Shown here: positions 16,219-24,016 of the stretch, piece by piece
Layout of the letters: each line of letters starts with the position of its first letter
Position numbering within the stretch: the stretch's first letter is position 1
Translations under genes and position numbers: made by a program
Assembly (NCBI GenBank): GCA_964437185.1
Contig: CAYTFU010000006.1
Coordinates: forward strand, 1-63,459
Reading direction: 5' to 3'
Length of the DNA stretch: 63,459 nucleotides
Origin: UBA10103 sp964437185
GTDB lineage: Bacteria > Patescibacteriota > Minisyncoccia > Phycocordibacterales > UBA2100
The notes under the pieces: generated by a model
What the model saw: only the letters and a program-made list of their open reading frames with translations
Database searches by the model: none
What the model was told of the DNA's origin: nothing

Positions 16219-18972
16219 ATGAAATTCGTATATTTTGGCATCTACGATCCCGAGTTTTCTCGAAACAAGATTTATATGCGCGCTCTTCGCGTTGATGGGC
16301 ACGAAATTATTGAATGTCGTGATACCACCGCTGGTTTTAAAAAATATTTTCGTCTCGCTCGCGCATTGCGGGCACTTGCGGGCACGTACGACGCGGTCAT
16401 CGTAGGATACCCGGGGCACGTGGTTCTTCCGATTGCTCGTTTATTTGCTACGGCACCCGTTGTTGCGGATCTCCTTGGCTCGATCTCAGACGCAGCGTAT
16501 CAGTCGCATGGGGCAGGCTTATTTAAGCGATTGTGGCTTTCGATGGTGGATCGCCTCGCAATTCTTTCTGCGCACGTCGTGCTCGTTGAAAGCGAGGCTC
16601 AGAAAAAATATTTACAAACTCGATTTGGGGGAGACAAATATCGCGTCGTGTATACCGGCGCGGACGAAAGTATATTTGCACCCCGCGAAAATGTTAAAAA
16701 AGCTCTTCACGAACCCTTTGTCGTTTTATTTCGGGGGCGTTTGACGCCGGAATCAGGAATTAGGCATGTGCTCGATGCGGCGGAGCGGCTCAAAAGTGAA
16801 AACATCAAATTTAGAATCGTGGGGTATGGTCGACTTCAAGAGGCAGTGGAAGAACGCGTCCGTTCGTTACCGAACGTAACACTCATTTCCGAGCACCTTA
16901 CGTTTGAACAAATGCGGGAGTACATGCTCGACGCGGACGTTAGCTTAGGACAGTTTGAAGACAATGAGCGCCTCGATCGCACCATACCGCATAAGGCGTT
17001 TGAATCGATGTCAATGGGCATTCCGTATCTGACGGGGCGCGCACGCGGCGTCTCCGAGCTTTTGGAAGATGGAGTGTCGTGTCTCATGGTATCGGTCGCT
17101 AATCCCGATGCGATAAAAAAAGCGCTTGAACGCTTGCGTGCCGACCGGTCTCTCAGCGAGAAATTGGCGAAAAATGCTCACGCTATCTACGAATCAACCG
17201 CCGCGCCGCGCATATTGGCGCAGAAGATAATCTCTACAATCTCACCACTACGAAGATCCGTTGCATCGAATTCTGGCGAACACGGAAGGTTTAGTTTGAA
17301 AGAACTACTCGCGCTCTGTATTATTATTGGCGCGTTTATTGCAATAAGATTACCTGGAATCGACCTGCCCTACCACCAGGACGAATGGAAAACAGCCAAC
17401 ATCGTCCAGACGAACGCCATCGGCGCTCTTTCGGGACATCCACCGCTTACCGAACTTGTGTATCGAGCGGGGGGCTTTCTCTTCGGTGTCGATCACTTGC
17501 GTGTCGTACCGCTCCTGTTTGCAGTGTTTTCGGCGATTTTGCTCTATGTTGTAGTACGTGGGCGATCAGGCCAGCGAGCAGCTCTTTTTGCAATCGGACT
17601 TTACTCTGCGTGCATGTATGGTGTGTGGGCGTCGCTTATGACAGACACGGACGGCGCAATGTTACCGACATTATTTCTGGTTTGTGTGTACGGGTATGAT
17701 CGATTTCGCAACGCATCGTTTGCGGCCGCGAAAGCGGTATGGCTCAGCCTCATTGGCGCGGGTCTCTTGCTCGGACTTCTTACGAAGTTGAGCTTCGCGA
17801 TAGTTCTTGGCGCTTTGGTACTTGATTACTTCGTCGAAATGCGTTCAAACATTACGCGTGCGCTCGTGGTGCGAGCGGGAATTGCAGCTTTAGTATGTGT
17901 TTTTACCGCGGGCCTTGCGATTGCGGCAACACGATTTGTCATTCCTGCCTTTGACGTACGTGTCACGATTGAGCACGTGCTGTATTACGTGCGTTTTGAG
18001 GGGCGCGGATATATGCAAATTTTGATACAAGCAATGAAGGCGCTCTTTTTCTTGTCACCCATGCTTCTCGTTCCTTTGATATTTTTTTCAAAAGAAGTCT
18101 TTGCAAAAAGTCGCATATTCATCGTGTATCTTGGGCTTGGTGCGTTCTTTTATTTCGTGTTGTTCGATTTTTCTCAAGGGGCGCTTGATAAGTACCTTAT
18201 GTACACCATTGTGCCGCTGTGCGTGATTGTGGGTACGATTCTCGCGAGAGAGATGCGTGACGTGGGTGCGCGTGCAGTATTAATTGGAACAGTTGTTGGC
18301 ATCATCGCTGCAGGTGCGCTTCTGCCCCTCAGTTTCCTCTCCCCGCAGGTCATGCCTCTGTACCCAAAGACCGAATGGATTTCAGCGGTCGCGCATGGGA
18401 ACTGGAATATTCTCATGCCATTTACCGGTGGAAGTGGCCCGATCGGCTTTTACGTATCCTTTCTATTTATCGGAGCGAGTTTTGCGGCAGCGGGCCTTTT
18501 TATGCTCTGCGCGCTGGTAATTTCCAAAATTCGAGCGCCACTCATTGTTGCTGGAGTGATCGTCGGACTCGCGTGCAGCGCGGTATTTATCGAGGAACTT
18601 CTGTGGGGGAGGATTAATGGAAGCGTGCCGGAAGTTCTTGCTGAGAGCGTTGCCTATATCGCGTCGAGCGACATAAAAAGCGTGATAACTCACGCCGATA
18701 CCGGTGCCTACGAGCTCAACAATTTAGGGAAATACGCGGGCAGATTTTATGCCGTACCGGGCAATGAAGACGTACATCGCGAGCGTTTTTCGGCGCATAG
18801 AGGGCATTATCTTGTTATCGATTTTCCAAAGCTCAATGAGCGCGGTTACTATAGTAGATTTTTCGCGACGTGTGAGAGCATATTTGAGACGCGCTCAGGC
18901 GCGGTGGAAGGTCATGTATACTACTGTCCTGTGAGCGACCCGTATTCAATCCCAAACTATGCATCTCAATAG
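16219..18972 (+). CDS. fusion: GT4 glycosyltransferase + GT-C (PMT/ArnT-like) membrane glycosyltransferase
   Basis: A 917-residue protein. Residues 1-365 form a GT-B transferase (KFVYFGIYDPEFSRNKIY; VLFRGRLTPESGI; KAFESMSMGIPYLTG). From about 375 on there are some twelve transmembrane helices of a GT-C fold; the first extracytoplasmic loop has the hallmark LPGIDLPYHQDEW with its acidic Asp-Glu, then a conserved GHPPLTELVYR. GT-C enzymes use a polyprenyl-phosphate sugar on the outer side of the membrane, whereas GT-B enzymes use nucleotide sugars inside. One polypeptide thus covers both faces. The ATG at 16219 follows the preceding stop by 1 nt; upstream codons overlap the preceding gene. The last 14 bp overlap the next gene. 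Confidence 0.85.
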   Translation: MKFVYFGIYDPEFSRNKIYMRALRVDGHEIIECRDTTAGFKKYFRLARALRALAGTYDAVIVGYPGHVVLPIARLFATAPVVADLLGSISDAAYQSHGAGLFKRLWLSMVDRLAILSAHVVLVESEAQKKYLQTRFGGDKYRVVYTGADESIFAPRENVKKALHEPFVVLFRGRLTPESGIRHVLDAAERLKSENIKFRIVGYGRLQEAVEERVRSLPNVTLISEHLTFEQMREYMLDADVSLGQFEDNERLDRTIPHKAFESMSMGIPYLTGRARGVSELLEDGVSCLMVSVANPDAIKKALERLRADRSLSEKLAKNAHAIYESTAAPRILAQKIISTISPLRRSVASNSGEHGRFSLKELLALCIIIGAFIAIRLPGIDLPYHQDEWKTANIVQTNAIGALSGHPPLTELVYRAGGFLFGVDHLRVVPLLFAVFSAILLYVVVRGRSGQRAALFAIGLYSACMYGVWASLMTDTDGAMLPTLFLVCVYGYDRFRNASFAAAKAVWLSLIGAGLLLGLLTKLSFAIVLGALVLDYFVEMRSNITRALVVRAGIAALVCVFTAGLAIAATRFVIPAFDVRVTIEHVLYYVRFEGRGYMQILIQAMKALFFLSPMLLVPLIFFSKEVFAKSRIFIVYLGLGAFFYFVLFDFSQGALDKYLMYTIVPLCVIVGTILAREMRDVGARAVLIGTVVGIIAAGALLPLSFLSPQVMPLYPKTEWISAVAHGNWNILMPFTGGSGPIGFYVSFLFIGASFAAAGLFMLCALVISKIRAPLIVAGVIVGLACSAVFIEELLWGRINGSVPEVLAESVAYIASSDIKSVITHADTGAYELNNLGKYAGRFYAVPGNEDVHRERFSAHRGHYLVIDFPKLNERGYYSRFFATCESIFETRSGAVEGHVYYCPVSDPYSIPNYASQ

Positions 18973-20374
18973 CGCGGCACTCAAATATTTCGACGGTCAC
19001 GCTGGGGATAGGATGCGATGGCGCAAGCGAAACAAGTACTACCATCGCTCGCTCGAATCCTTCATCGGGTTTCTCGTTCCCCGTGGAGCGACAGTACTGC
19101 ACATCGGTGCGGATTCTCCGGACCTTCTTGCGTTGCTCTCGCCGAAGCGCGGACTCGGAATCCATGCGAGCGAGCGCATTATCTCGGAGATTCAAAAGCA
19201 AAAACTGCCAGTGAATGTAACATTCAAGCAAGAGCAAATCGCTAACGTGAAGGAAACGTTTGAATACGCCGTTATTTCCGATCTGCTCGGGTATGTCGAC
19301 GATGTGGAGACGCTTCTTCGAGAAGCTTCGGAGCGCATTTCGTGGCGCGGGCGTATCGTCGTTACTCAGCACAGTACGCTTTGGGAGCCGTTTTTGCAGC
19401 TGGCATCATCGGCGGGGCTGCGTATGCCATCGCGCACCCAGAACTGGATTTCGAGGAGCGATCTCGCGAATTTCGCACACTTGGCAGGGCTTGAAGTCGT
19501 ACGGGGCGGCACGAGAATGCTCATCCCCAAATACATCCCGCTCATCAGCACCTTTTTCAATACGTACCTTGCAAATGTTTTCCCATTCACGCGGCTCGGA
19601 CTCTACCACTACGCTGTCTTGCGCAAGATTGATTCGCGCTCGCCTGTGCCGAACCCGTCGCTCTCAATCGTCATCCCCGCGCGCAATGAAGCAGGCATGA
19701 TCGAGCGCATCGTGAGGGAGCTCCCGACGCTCGGAGAGTTCACCGAACTTATTTTGATCGAAGGGCACTCGAAGGACAACACGTGGGAGGAGATACAGCG
19801 TGTTGCTCATAAATTCGGGGCTGAGAAAAAAATTCGCATTGCACAGCAGGACGGCAAGGGGAAGGGGGATGCGGTGCGCAAAGGGTTTGATATGGCGAGC
19901 GGTGACATCCTAACGATTTACGACGCCGACATGACGGTGCCGCCGGAGGACATGGCGAAATTCTACAACGCGCTCGTCGAAGGGAGAGGCGATTTCATCA
20001 ATGGGTCGCGCCTCGTGTATCCACTTGAGAAAGAGTCGATGCGTTTTCTGAATTATCTCGGAAATAAGTTTTTTAGCCTCGCATTCAGCTGGCTTCTCAA
20101 TTCGCGTCTCAAGGACACGCTCTGCGGCACCAAAATGCTTTGGAAGGAGGATTACGCGGAAATCCAAGCGGGCCGAGAGTTTTTTGGCGACTTCGATCCC
20201 TTTGGCGACTTCGACCTGCTTTTCGGGGCAGCGAAGCTCAATCGCAAAATCATCGATCTGCCCATCCATTATGGCGAGCGCACCTACGGTACTACCAACA
20301 TTCAGCGCTGGAGCCACGGGTGGCTCTTGCTCAAAATGACGGCGTTTGCGATGCGGAAGTTCAAGTTTGTCTAG
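18959..20374 (+). CDS. fusion: SAM methyltransferase + GT2 glycosyltransferase
   Basis: A 471-residue protein. Residues 1 to about 220 look like a class I methyltransferase (ATVLHIGADSPDLLALL as motif I, EYAVISDLLGYVDD as a motif IV region). Residues about 230-471 are a family-2 GT-A transferase (LSIVIPARNEAGMIERIV; IYDADMTVPPEDMAKF with the DxD-type metal site; LKDTLCGTKMLW; GDFDLLFGAAKL). The C-terminal half resembles polyprenyl-phosphate sugar synthases. The gene overlaps the preceding one by 14 bp. A second GT2 follows 6 nt later. It may produce a methylated or lipid-linked sugar for the GT-C enzymes, which is inference. Confidence 0.8.
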   Translation: MHLNSAALKYFDGHAGDRMRWRKRNKYYHRSLESFIGFLVPRGATVLHIGADSPDLLALLSPKRGLGIHASERIISEIQKQKLPVNVTFKQEQIANVKETFEYAVISDLLGYVDDVETLLREASERISWRGRIVVTQHSTLWEPFLQLASSAGLRMPSRTQNWISRSDLANFAHLAGLEVVRGGTRMLIPKYIPLISTFFNTYLANVFPFTRLGLYHYAVLRKIDSRSPVPNPSLSIVIPARNEAGMIERIVRELPTLGEFTELILIEGHSKDNTWEEIQRVAHKFGAEKKIRIAQQDGKGKGDAVRKGFDMASGDILTIYDADMTVPPEDMAKFYNALVEGRGDFINGSRLVYPLEKESMRFLNYLGNKFFSLAFSWLLNSRLKDTLCGTKMLWKEDYAEIQAGREFFGDFDPFGDFDLLFGAAKLNRKIIDLPIHYGERTYGTTNIQRWSHGWLLLKMTAFAMRKFKFV

Positions 20375-20380
20375 CGTCAT

Positions 20381-21115
20381 ATGTTGGCTGCCCCAGAACT
20401 TTCAGTTGTGCTGCCCACGTACAAAGAGCGGGAAAACTTAGCGATACTCATTCCTCAAGTTGAGGACGAATTTAAGGATGTTGCGTTGGAGATTATTGTG
20501 GTCGACGATAATTCAAAAGACGGAACTACTGAATTAATTACCGAACTTAATGGGCGCTATGCAAATATTAAGATTTTAGAGCGCCCCGGGCTCATGGGTA
20601 TCGGTAGTGCGCTTCGAGATGGTTATAACGCGGCACGCGGTGAATTCATTTTGTCGTCCGACGCCGATCTCTCGTTTGTAACTCCCGACATGCGCTCGTT
20701 GTATGAAAAGATCCGCTCTGGATACGACCTCGTCTTGGGTTATAAGATAGTAGACAAAAGGGCGAACAAAGAAGAGCGCAAGAGGGTAATAACGCAGGAG
20801 ATGATGCTTCCTATTGGGTGGGTGTGCAATTTGATCGTTCGAGTTATAAGTCGCACGGGAAATCTCAGGGAATATAATACAAACTTTCGGGTCATACGTG
20901 CGTCGGTATGGAAAAAGATCCGCACAATCGAGGACCGGAATTTTTTTCTGTTCGAGACTATTTTCCGAGCTCATCAAAAGGGTGCAAAAATTGCGGAAAT
21001 CCCGGTGACGTTTCGTTCGCGTAAATTTGGAAACTCGAAGCTTAATTTTTTTCAGCAGGCGCCCAAGTACTTTGTGGACCTTATACGTGTCGTTTTTCTC
21101 GAAAGATCTTCTTGA
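20381..21115 (+). CDS. GT2 glycosyltransferase, dolichol/polyprenyl-phosphate mannose synthase-like
   Basis: A 244-residue GT-A enzyme: LSVVLPTYKERENLAILI, IIVVDDNSKDGTTELI, GIGSALRDGYNAARGEFI and SSDADLSF (DxD), then NTNFRVIRASVWKKI and SRKFGNSKLNF are those of DPM1-type synthases. It lacks the C-terminal transmembrane helices found in some bacterial members. Expected reaction: transfer of a sugar from GDP- or UDP-sugar to polyprenyl phosphate at the inner leaflet, supplying the GT-C transferases encoded nearby. It follows the methyltransferase-GT2 fusion by 6 nt. Confidence 0.8.
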   Translation: MLAAPELSVVLPTYKERENLAILIPQVEDEFKDVALEIIVVDDNSKDGTTELITELNGRYANIKILERPGLMGIGSALRDGYNAARGEFILSSDADLSFVTPDMRSLYEKIRSGYDLVLGYKIVDKRANKEERKRVITQEMMLPIGWVCNLIVRVISRTGNLREYNTNFRVIRASVWKKIRTIEDRNFFLFETIFRAHQKGAKIAEIPVTFRSRKFGNSKLNFFQQAPKYFVDLIRVVFLERSS

Positions 21116-21134
21116 CTCATATAGAAGCACTACG

Positions 21135-21140
21135 TACACT
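21135..21140 (+). promoter_or_regulatory. -10 box (TACACT) before cupin gene
   Basis: TACACT ends 7 nt before the ATG at 21148, consistent with a leaderless internal promoter heading the cupin-epimerase-methyltransferase group. Confidence 0.35.
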
Positions 21141-21147
21141 GAAACAC

Positions 21148-21549
21148 ATGAAAATAGAAATATTAAACCCCTCATGCAATCTGGATACAGTCCGAGACGG
21201 TAGGGGCGGTATTTTCACGTGGCTGCCGAAAGATGCGATTGTAGAGTTCAACATGCTGTACTTTCAGCCGGGGAAGACCAGGGGCCATCATTACCATCCC
21301 GAATTTAATGAATATTTTTTGATTGTTGAGGGTTCGGGCGTGATGGTGACGAGAGATTCTCCCGACGCTCCTGAGGAGCAGATCCATATGAGTCGCGGAT
21401 CATGCGTACGTACACCTATGGGCACATCGCACGCATTCTATGCCATCACTGCTGTTACGGCCGTCGCGATGCTTTCGAAAAGATGGGACGACTGCAATCC
21501 TCCGATCGTCCGAGTGGAGGACCTGCAGGGTTCGCCGAGCAAGAAATAG
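21148..21549 (+). CDS. cupin-fold protein (sugar isomerase/epimerase-like)
   Basis: A 133-residue single-domain cupin. PGKTRGHHYHPEFNEYF is cupin motif 1 (two His, one Glu) and PMGTSHAFYAI is motif 2. IVEGSGVMVTRD lies between them. Small cupins of this type in polysaccharide loci are sugar-nucleotide ketoisomerases or epimerases; the particular reaction cannot be deduced. The ATG at 21148 is chosen from the -10 spacing and because the fold starts there. It is followed after 3 nt by an epimerase-like gene, which supports a deoxysugar pathway. Confidence 0.7.
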   Translation: MKIEILNPSCNLDTVRDGRGGIFTWLPKDAIVEFNMLYFQPGKTRGHHYHPEFNEYFLIVEGSGVMVTRDSPDAPEEQIHMSRGSCVRTPMGTSHAFYAITAVTAVAMLSKRWDDCNPPIVRVEDLQGSPSKK

Positions 21550-21552
21550 GCC

Positions 21553-22248
21553 ATGGCGTTTGTTGCCGTCGTCGGCGCGAAGGGGTACGTGGGTAGCGCA
21601 TTGTGTACCGCGCTCAAACAGACGACGCATTCTCTCGTGCAGGTTACGCGAGAGAATTATGGCGAGATGAAAGACCAGAAGTACGACATTGTCATAAATG
21701 CGGCGATGCCCGGAGCACGTTTTTTTGCCAAGAATCATCCTGCGGAGGATTTTGTAGAAACGGTGCAGAAGACGGCCGATCTTGTGTACGGATGGAAGTA
21801 CGACAAATTCATTCAGATAAGCACGATCTCCGCTCGGTGTCAGCTTGATACAGTCTATGGACGACACAAGGCGGCCGCCGAGAAAATCTGTGAATTCGGA
21901 GATACTCTCGTCGTGCGTCTGAGTGCCATGTACAGTCCCAATATAACGAAGGGTGCGCTCCTGAATATAAAACGAAAAGAGAATATATACGTAGACGCGG
22001 AGAGCCGCTATTGCTTCACTCCACTCCAGTTTGTCGGGGAATGGATTTCGGAAAATCTCGATAAAAAAGGCGTCATAGAGGTGGGGGCACGTAACACCGT
22101 TTCATTGCGAGAAATCGCAGATCACCTCGGTGTACATGTGGAGTTTAGCGGACCAGTGGACGTCCAGGAAATAGTAAATCCTAGGCCGGATTTTCCGGAT
22201 GCTCGCGATGTACTTACCTTCCTTGATAATTGGGTGCCCACACCTTAG
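21553..22248 (+). CDS. NAD-dependent epimerase/reductase (SDR-like)
   Basis: A 231-residue short SDR. FVAVVGAKGYVGSALCTAL gives GxxGxxG. DIVINAAMPGARFF corresponds to the NAA segment; ISTISARCQLDTVYGRHKAAAE holds the Ser and the YxxxK pair (YGRHK). The protein is about 60 residues shorter than ordinary epimerases, and the C-terminal substrate domain is reduced. Similar short enzymes reduce 4-keto deoxysugars. It lies between a cupin and a C-methyltransferase, the usual trio for a branched deoxysugar. Confidence 0.7.
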   Translation: MAFVAVVGAKGYVGSALCTALKQTTHSLVQVTRENYGEMKDQKYDIVINAAMPGARFFAKNHPAEDFVETVQKTADLVYGWKYDKFIQISTISARCQLDTVYGRHKAAAEKICEFGDTLVVRLSAMYSPNITKGALLNIKRKENIYVDAESRYCFTPLQFVGEWISENLDKKGVIEVGARNTVSLREIADHLGVHVEFSGPVDVQEIVNPRPDFPDARDVLTFLDNWVPTP

Positions 22249-22256
22249 AATCATTC

Positions 22257-23528
22257 ATGCAAAAAGCAACGCAGGTCGCTAAGCTCGATGGTTGTCGTGT
22301 ATGCGGTAACACCGATTTGGTTCCCGTCATTGATATTGGTGAGCAGTACCTCTCTTCTGTATTTCCTGAGACTCTTGATTACCGGAAGGATGCGATACGC
22401 TATCCGCTTGATCTTGTCATGTGTCGCAAAGGGAGCGGTGAGAAAACGTGCGGCTTGGTTCAGCTCGGCCATCGGCTTGATCTCTCTGCCATGTACGACG
22501 CCTACCCGTACACCAGCAGTACGAATTCATCCATGTCGCGTATTCTTGAAGATGTGGCGGCGAGCGGACGTGCCCTGGGCAATCTGGAGTCCGGTGACGT
22601 CGTACTTGATATCGGAGGCAACGACGGCACACTACTTTCTTTTTTCAAGAATGATCCGTATACGCTCATTAATATTGATCCGGCCCAGAACGTAACATCG
22701 CTTATTGACGCGCCGAATTACATTTCAATTCACGACTTTTTTTCTGCCACGATATATCAGAAGGTTGCGCGGAAGAAGTCTAAACTCGTCTTCAGTATCG
22801 CAATGTTTTATCATCTGGACGATCCGCTAAAGCTCGCGCGAGATGTCGAGGTGTGCCTTGATGAGCAGGGCGTCTGGATTATTCAAATGGCCTACCTTCC
22901 TGCCATGATTCGGACCAATATGTACGATAATATCGTACACGAACACGCTGGTTACTATGCAGCCGTTCACATGAAATGGCTGATGGAACGCGTGGGACTC
23001 GAAGTCTTCGATGTTACGGAGAATGATGTGTATGGTGGAAGCTTTCGCGTATTCGTTAAAAAAAAGGGATGCCCCAAATTTTCTCAGACTGAACGTTACC
23101 GCGCACTGTTAGGGAAGGAGGTACAAGACGGAATATTTGAAATTGCTACGTACGAGTCTTTTATGCAGCGAATAGAGAAGACTCGCACTGACCTCAGGGA
23201 ACTCTGCAGGAAAATAAAAGCGGATGGAAAATCTATCTGGGTCTACGGCGCTTCTACCAAGGGTAATACGATTTTACAGTACTGTGGAATCGGTAAAGAC
23301 GAAATAGTAGCGGCCGCAGATTCTAATCCCTTCAAACACGGCAAGTACATCATCGGTTCGGACATTCCGATCAAAAATGAAGCGGAGATGCGCGTCGCGA
23401 AACCCGATTATTTACTTGCTCTACCCTATAGTTTTGCAGAAGGTTTTATAAAAAGAGAGTCCGTCCTCTTGGCACAAGGGACAAGGTTCATCGTTCCGTT
23501 GCCAGATGTGCGGATCCTCGGACAGTAA
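22257..23528 (+). CDS. sugar C-methyltransferase (TylCIII/NovU-like)
   Basis: A 423-residue methyltransferase of the class acting on nucleotide-linked 4-ketosugars. The N-terminal zinc segment has CRVCGNTDLVPVIDIGEQ, with two more Cys downstream (MCRKGSGEKTCGLVQL). The SAM motif is VVLDIGGNDGTLLSFF. EHAGYYAAVHMKWLMERVG is the conserved Glu-His region of this family. The C-terminal third (WVYGASTKGNTILQYCGI) is the methyltransferase-associated Rossmann-like domain. Expected product: a C-methyl branched deoxysugar. It follows the short SDR by 8 nt and ends the plus-strand run. Confidence 0.85.
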   Translation: MQKATQVAKLDGCRVCGNTDLVPVIDIGEQYLSSVFPETLDYRKDAIRYPLDLVMCRKGSGEKTCGLVQLGHRLDLSAMYDAYPYTSSTNSSMSRILEDVAASGRALGNLESGDVVLDIGGNDGTLLSFFKNDPYTLINIDPAQNVTSLIDAPNYISIHDFFSATIYQKVARKKSKLVFSIAMFYHLDDPLKLARDVEVCLDEQGVWIIQMAYLPAMIRTNMYDNIVHEHAGYYAAVHMKWLMERVGLEVFDVTENDVYGGSFRVFVKKKGCPKFSQTERYRALLGKEVQDGIFEIATYESFMQRIEKTRTDLRELCRKIKADGKSIWVYGASTKGNTILQYCGIGKDEIVAAADSNPFKHGKYIIGSDIPIKNEAEMRVAKPDYLLALPYSFAEGFIKRESVLLAQGTRFIVPLPDVRILGQ

Positions 23529-23566
23529 ATCTTCGCGTTACAACCGCATTGTGCCGAACTGTTGCG

Positions 23567-24010
23567 TTACATCAGCTCGCGTTCGATGAGAAATATTTTT
23601 TGTTCGGGGATGATGTTTCCTGGTATTGTGTGGTGAAATTGGATCGTTTTTGCCTGATAATCAGGTCGCGGTATGTGAGTAGCCGGAGCGGCCTCCATAA
23701 CGACACTCACGGTGTGTCTATCGTGGCCGTTCTGGTTTGCGTGTATATATTCGATATAGCCAATACATGCACCGATTTTAACCTCTAAGCCTGTTTCCGC
23801 GCGAGCAATTCTTACGCCTGCCTCAACTATCGTTTCGTTTTTGTACACGATCCCTCCGGGAAGGTGCCACATACCTTTGAATGGATCAATATCACGTAGC
23901 GACAGGAGAACACCTTCCTTTGAGGTAATGAATAGGTCGACACTAAGTCGCACCGCTCGATCAAATATGTAGTCGTACTCTTCATCAGTAAGTCTTTTTG
24001 GGGAATTCAT
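23567..24010 (-). CDS. Nudix hydrolase, GDP-mannose mannosyl hydrolase-like
   Basis: A 147-residue Nudix protein. The box reads GGIVYKNE followed 7 residues later by RIARAETGL. The canonical REUxEExGU is thus altered: two acidic residues are replaced (E to I, E to A). From memory, E. coli Gmm reads GGRVQKDE...RLTMAELGL, with the same substitutions, so a GDP-mannose hydrolase role is plausible. FKGMWHLPGG precedes the box. GDP-mannose is the likely substrate, and GDP-mannose dehydratases are encoded elsewhere in the window. It is the last gene of a three-gene minus-strand run, 6 nt after the GT-C gene. Confidence 0.75.
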   Translation of the reverse strand: MNSPKRLTDEEYDYIFDRAVRLSVDLFITSKEGVLLSLRDIDPFKGMWHLPGGIVYKNETIVEAGVRIARAETGLEVKIGACIGYIEYIHANQNGHDRHTVSVVMEAAPATHIPRPDYQAKTIQFHHTIPGNIIPEQKIFLIERELM

Positions 24011-24016
24011 AGAGAT

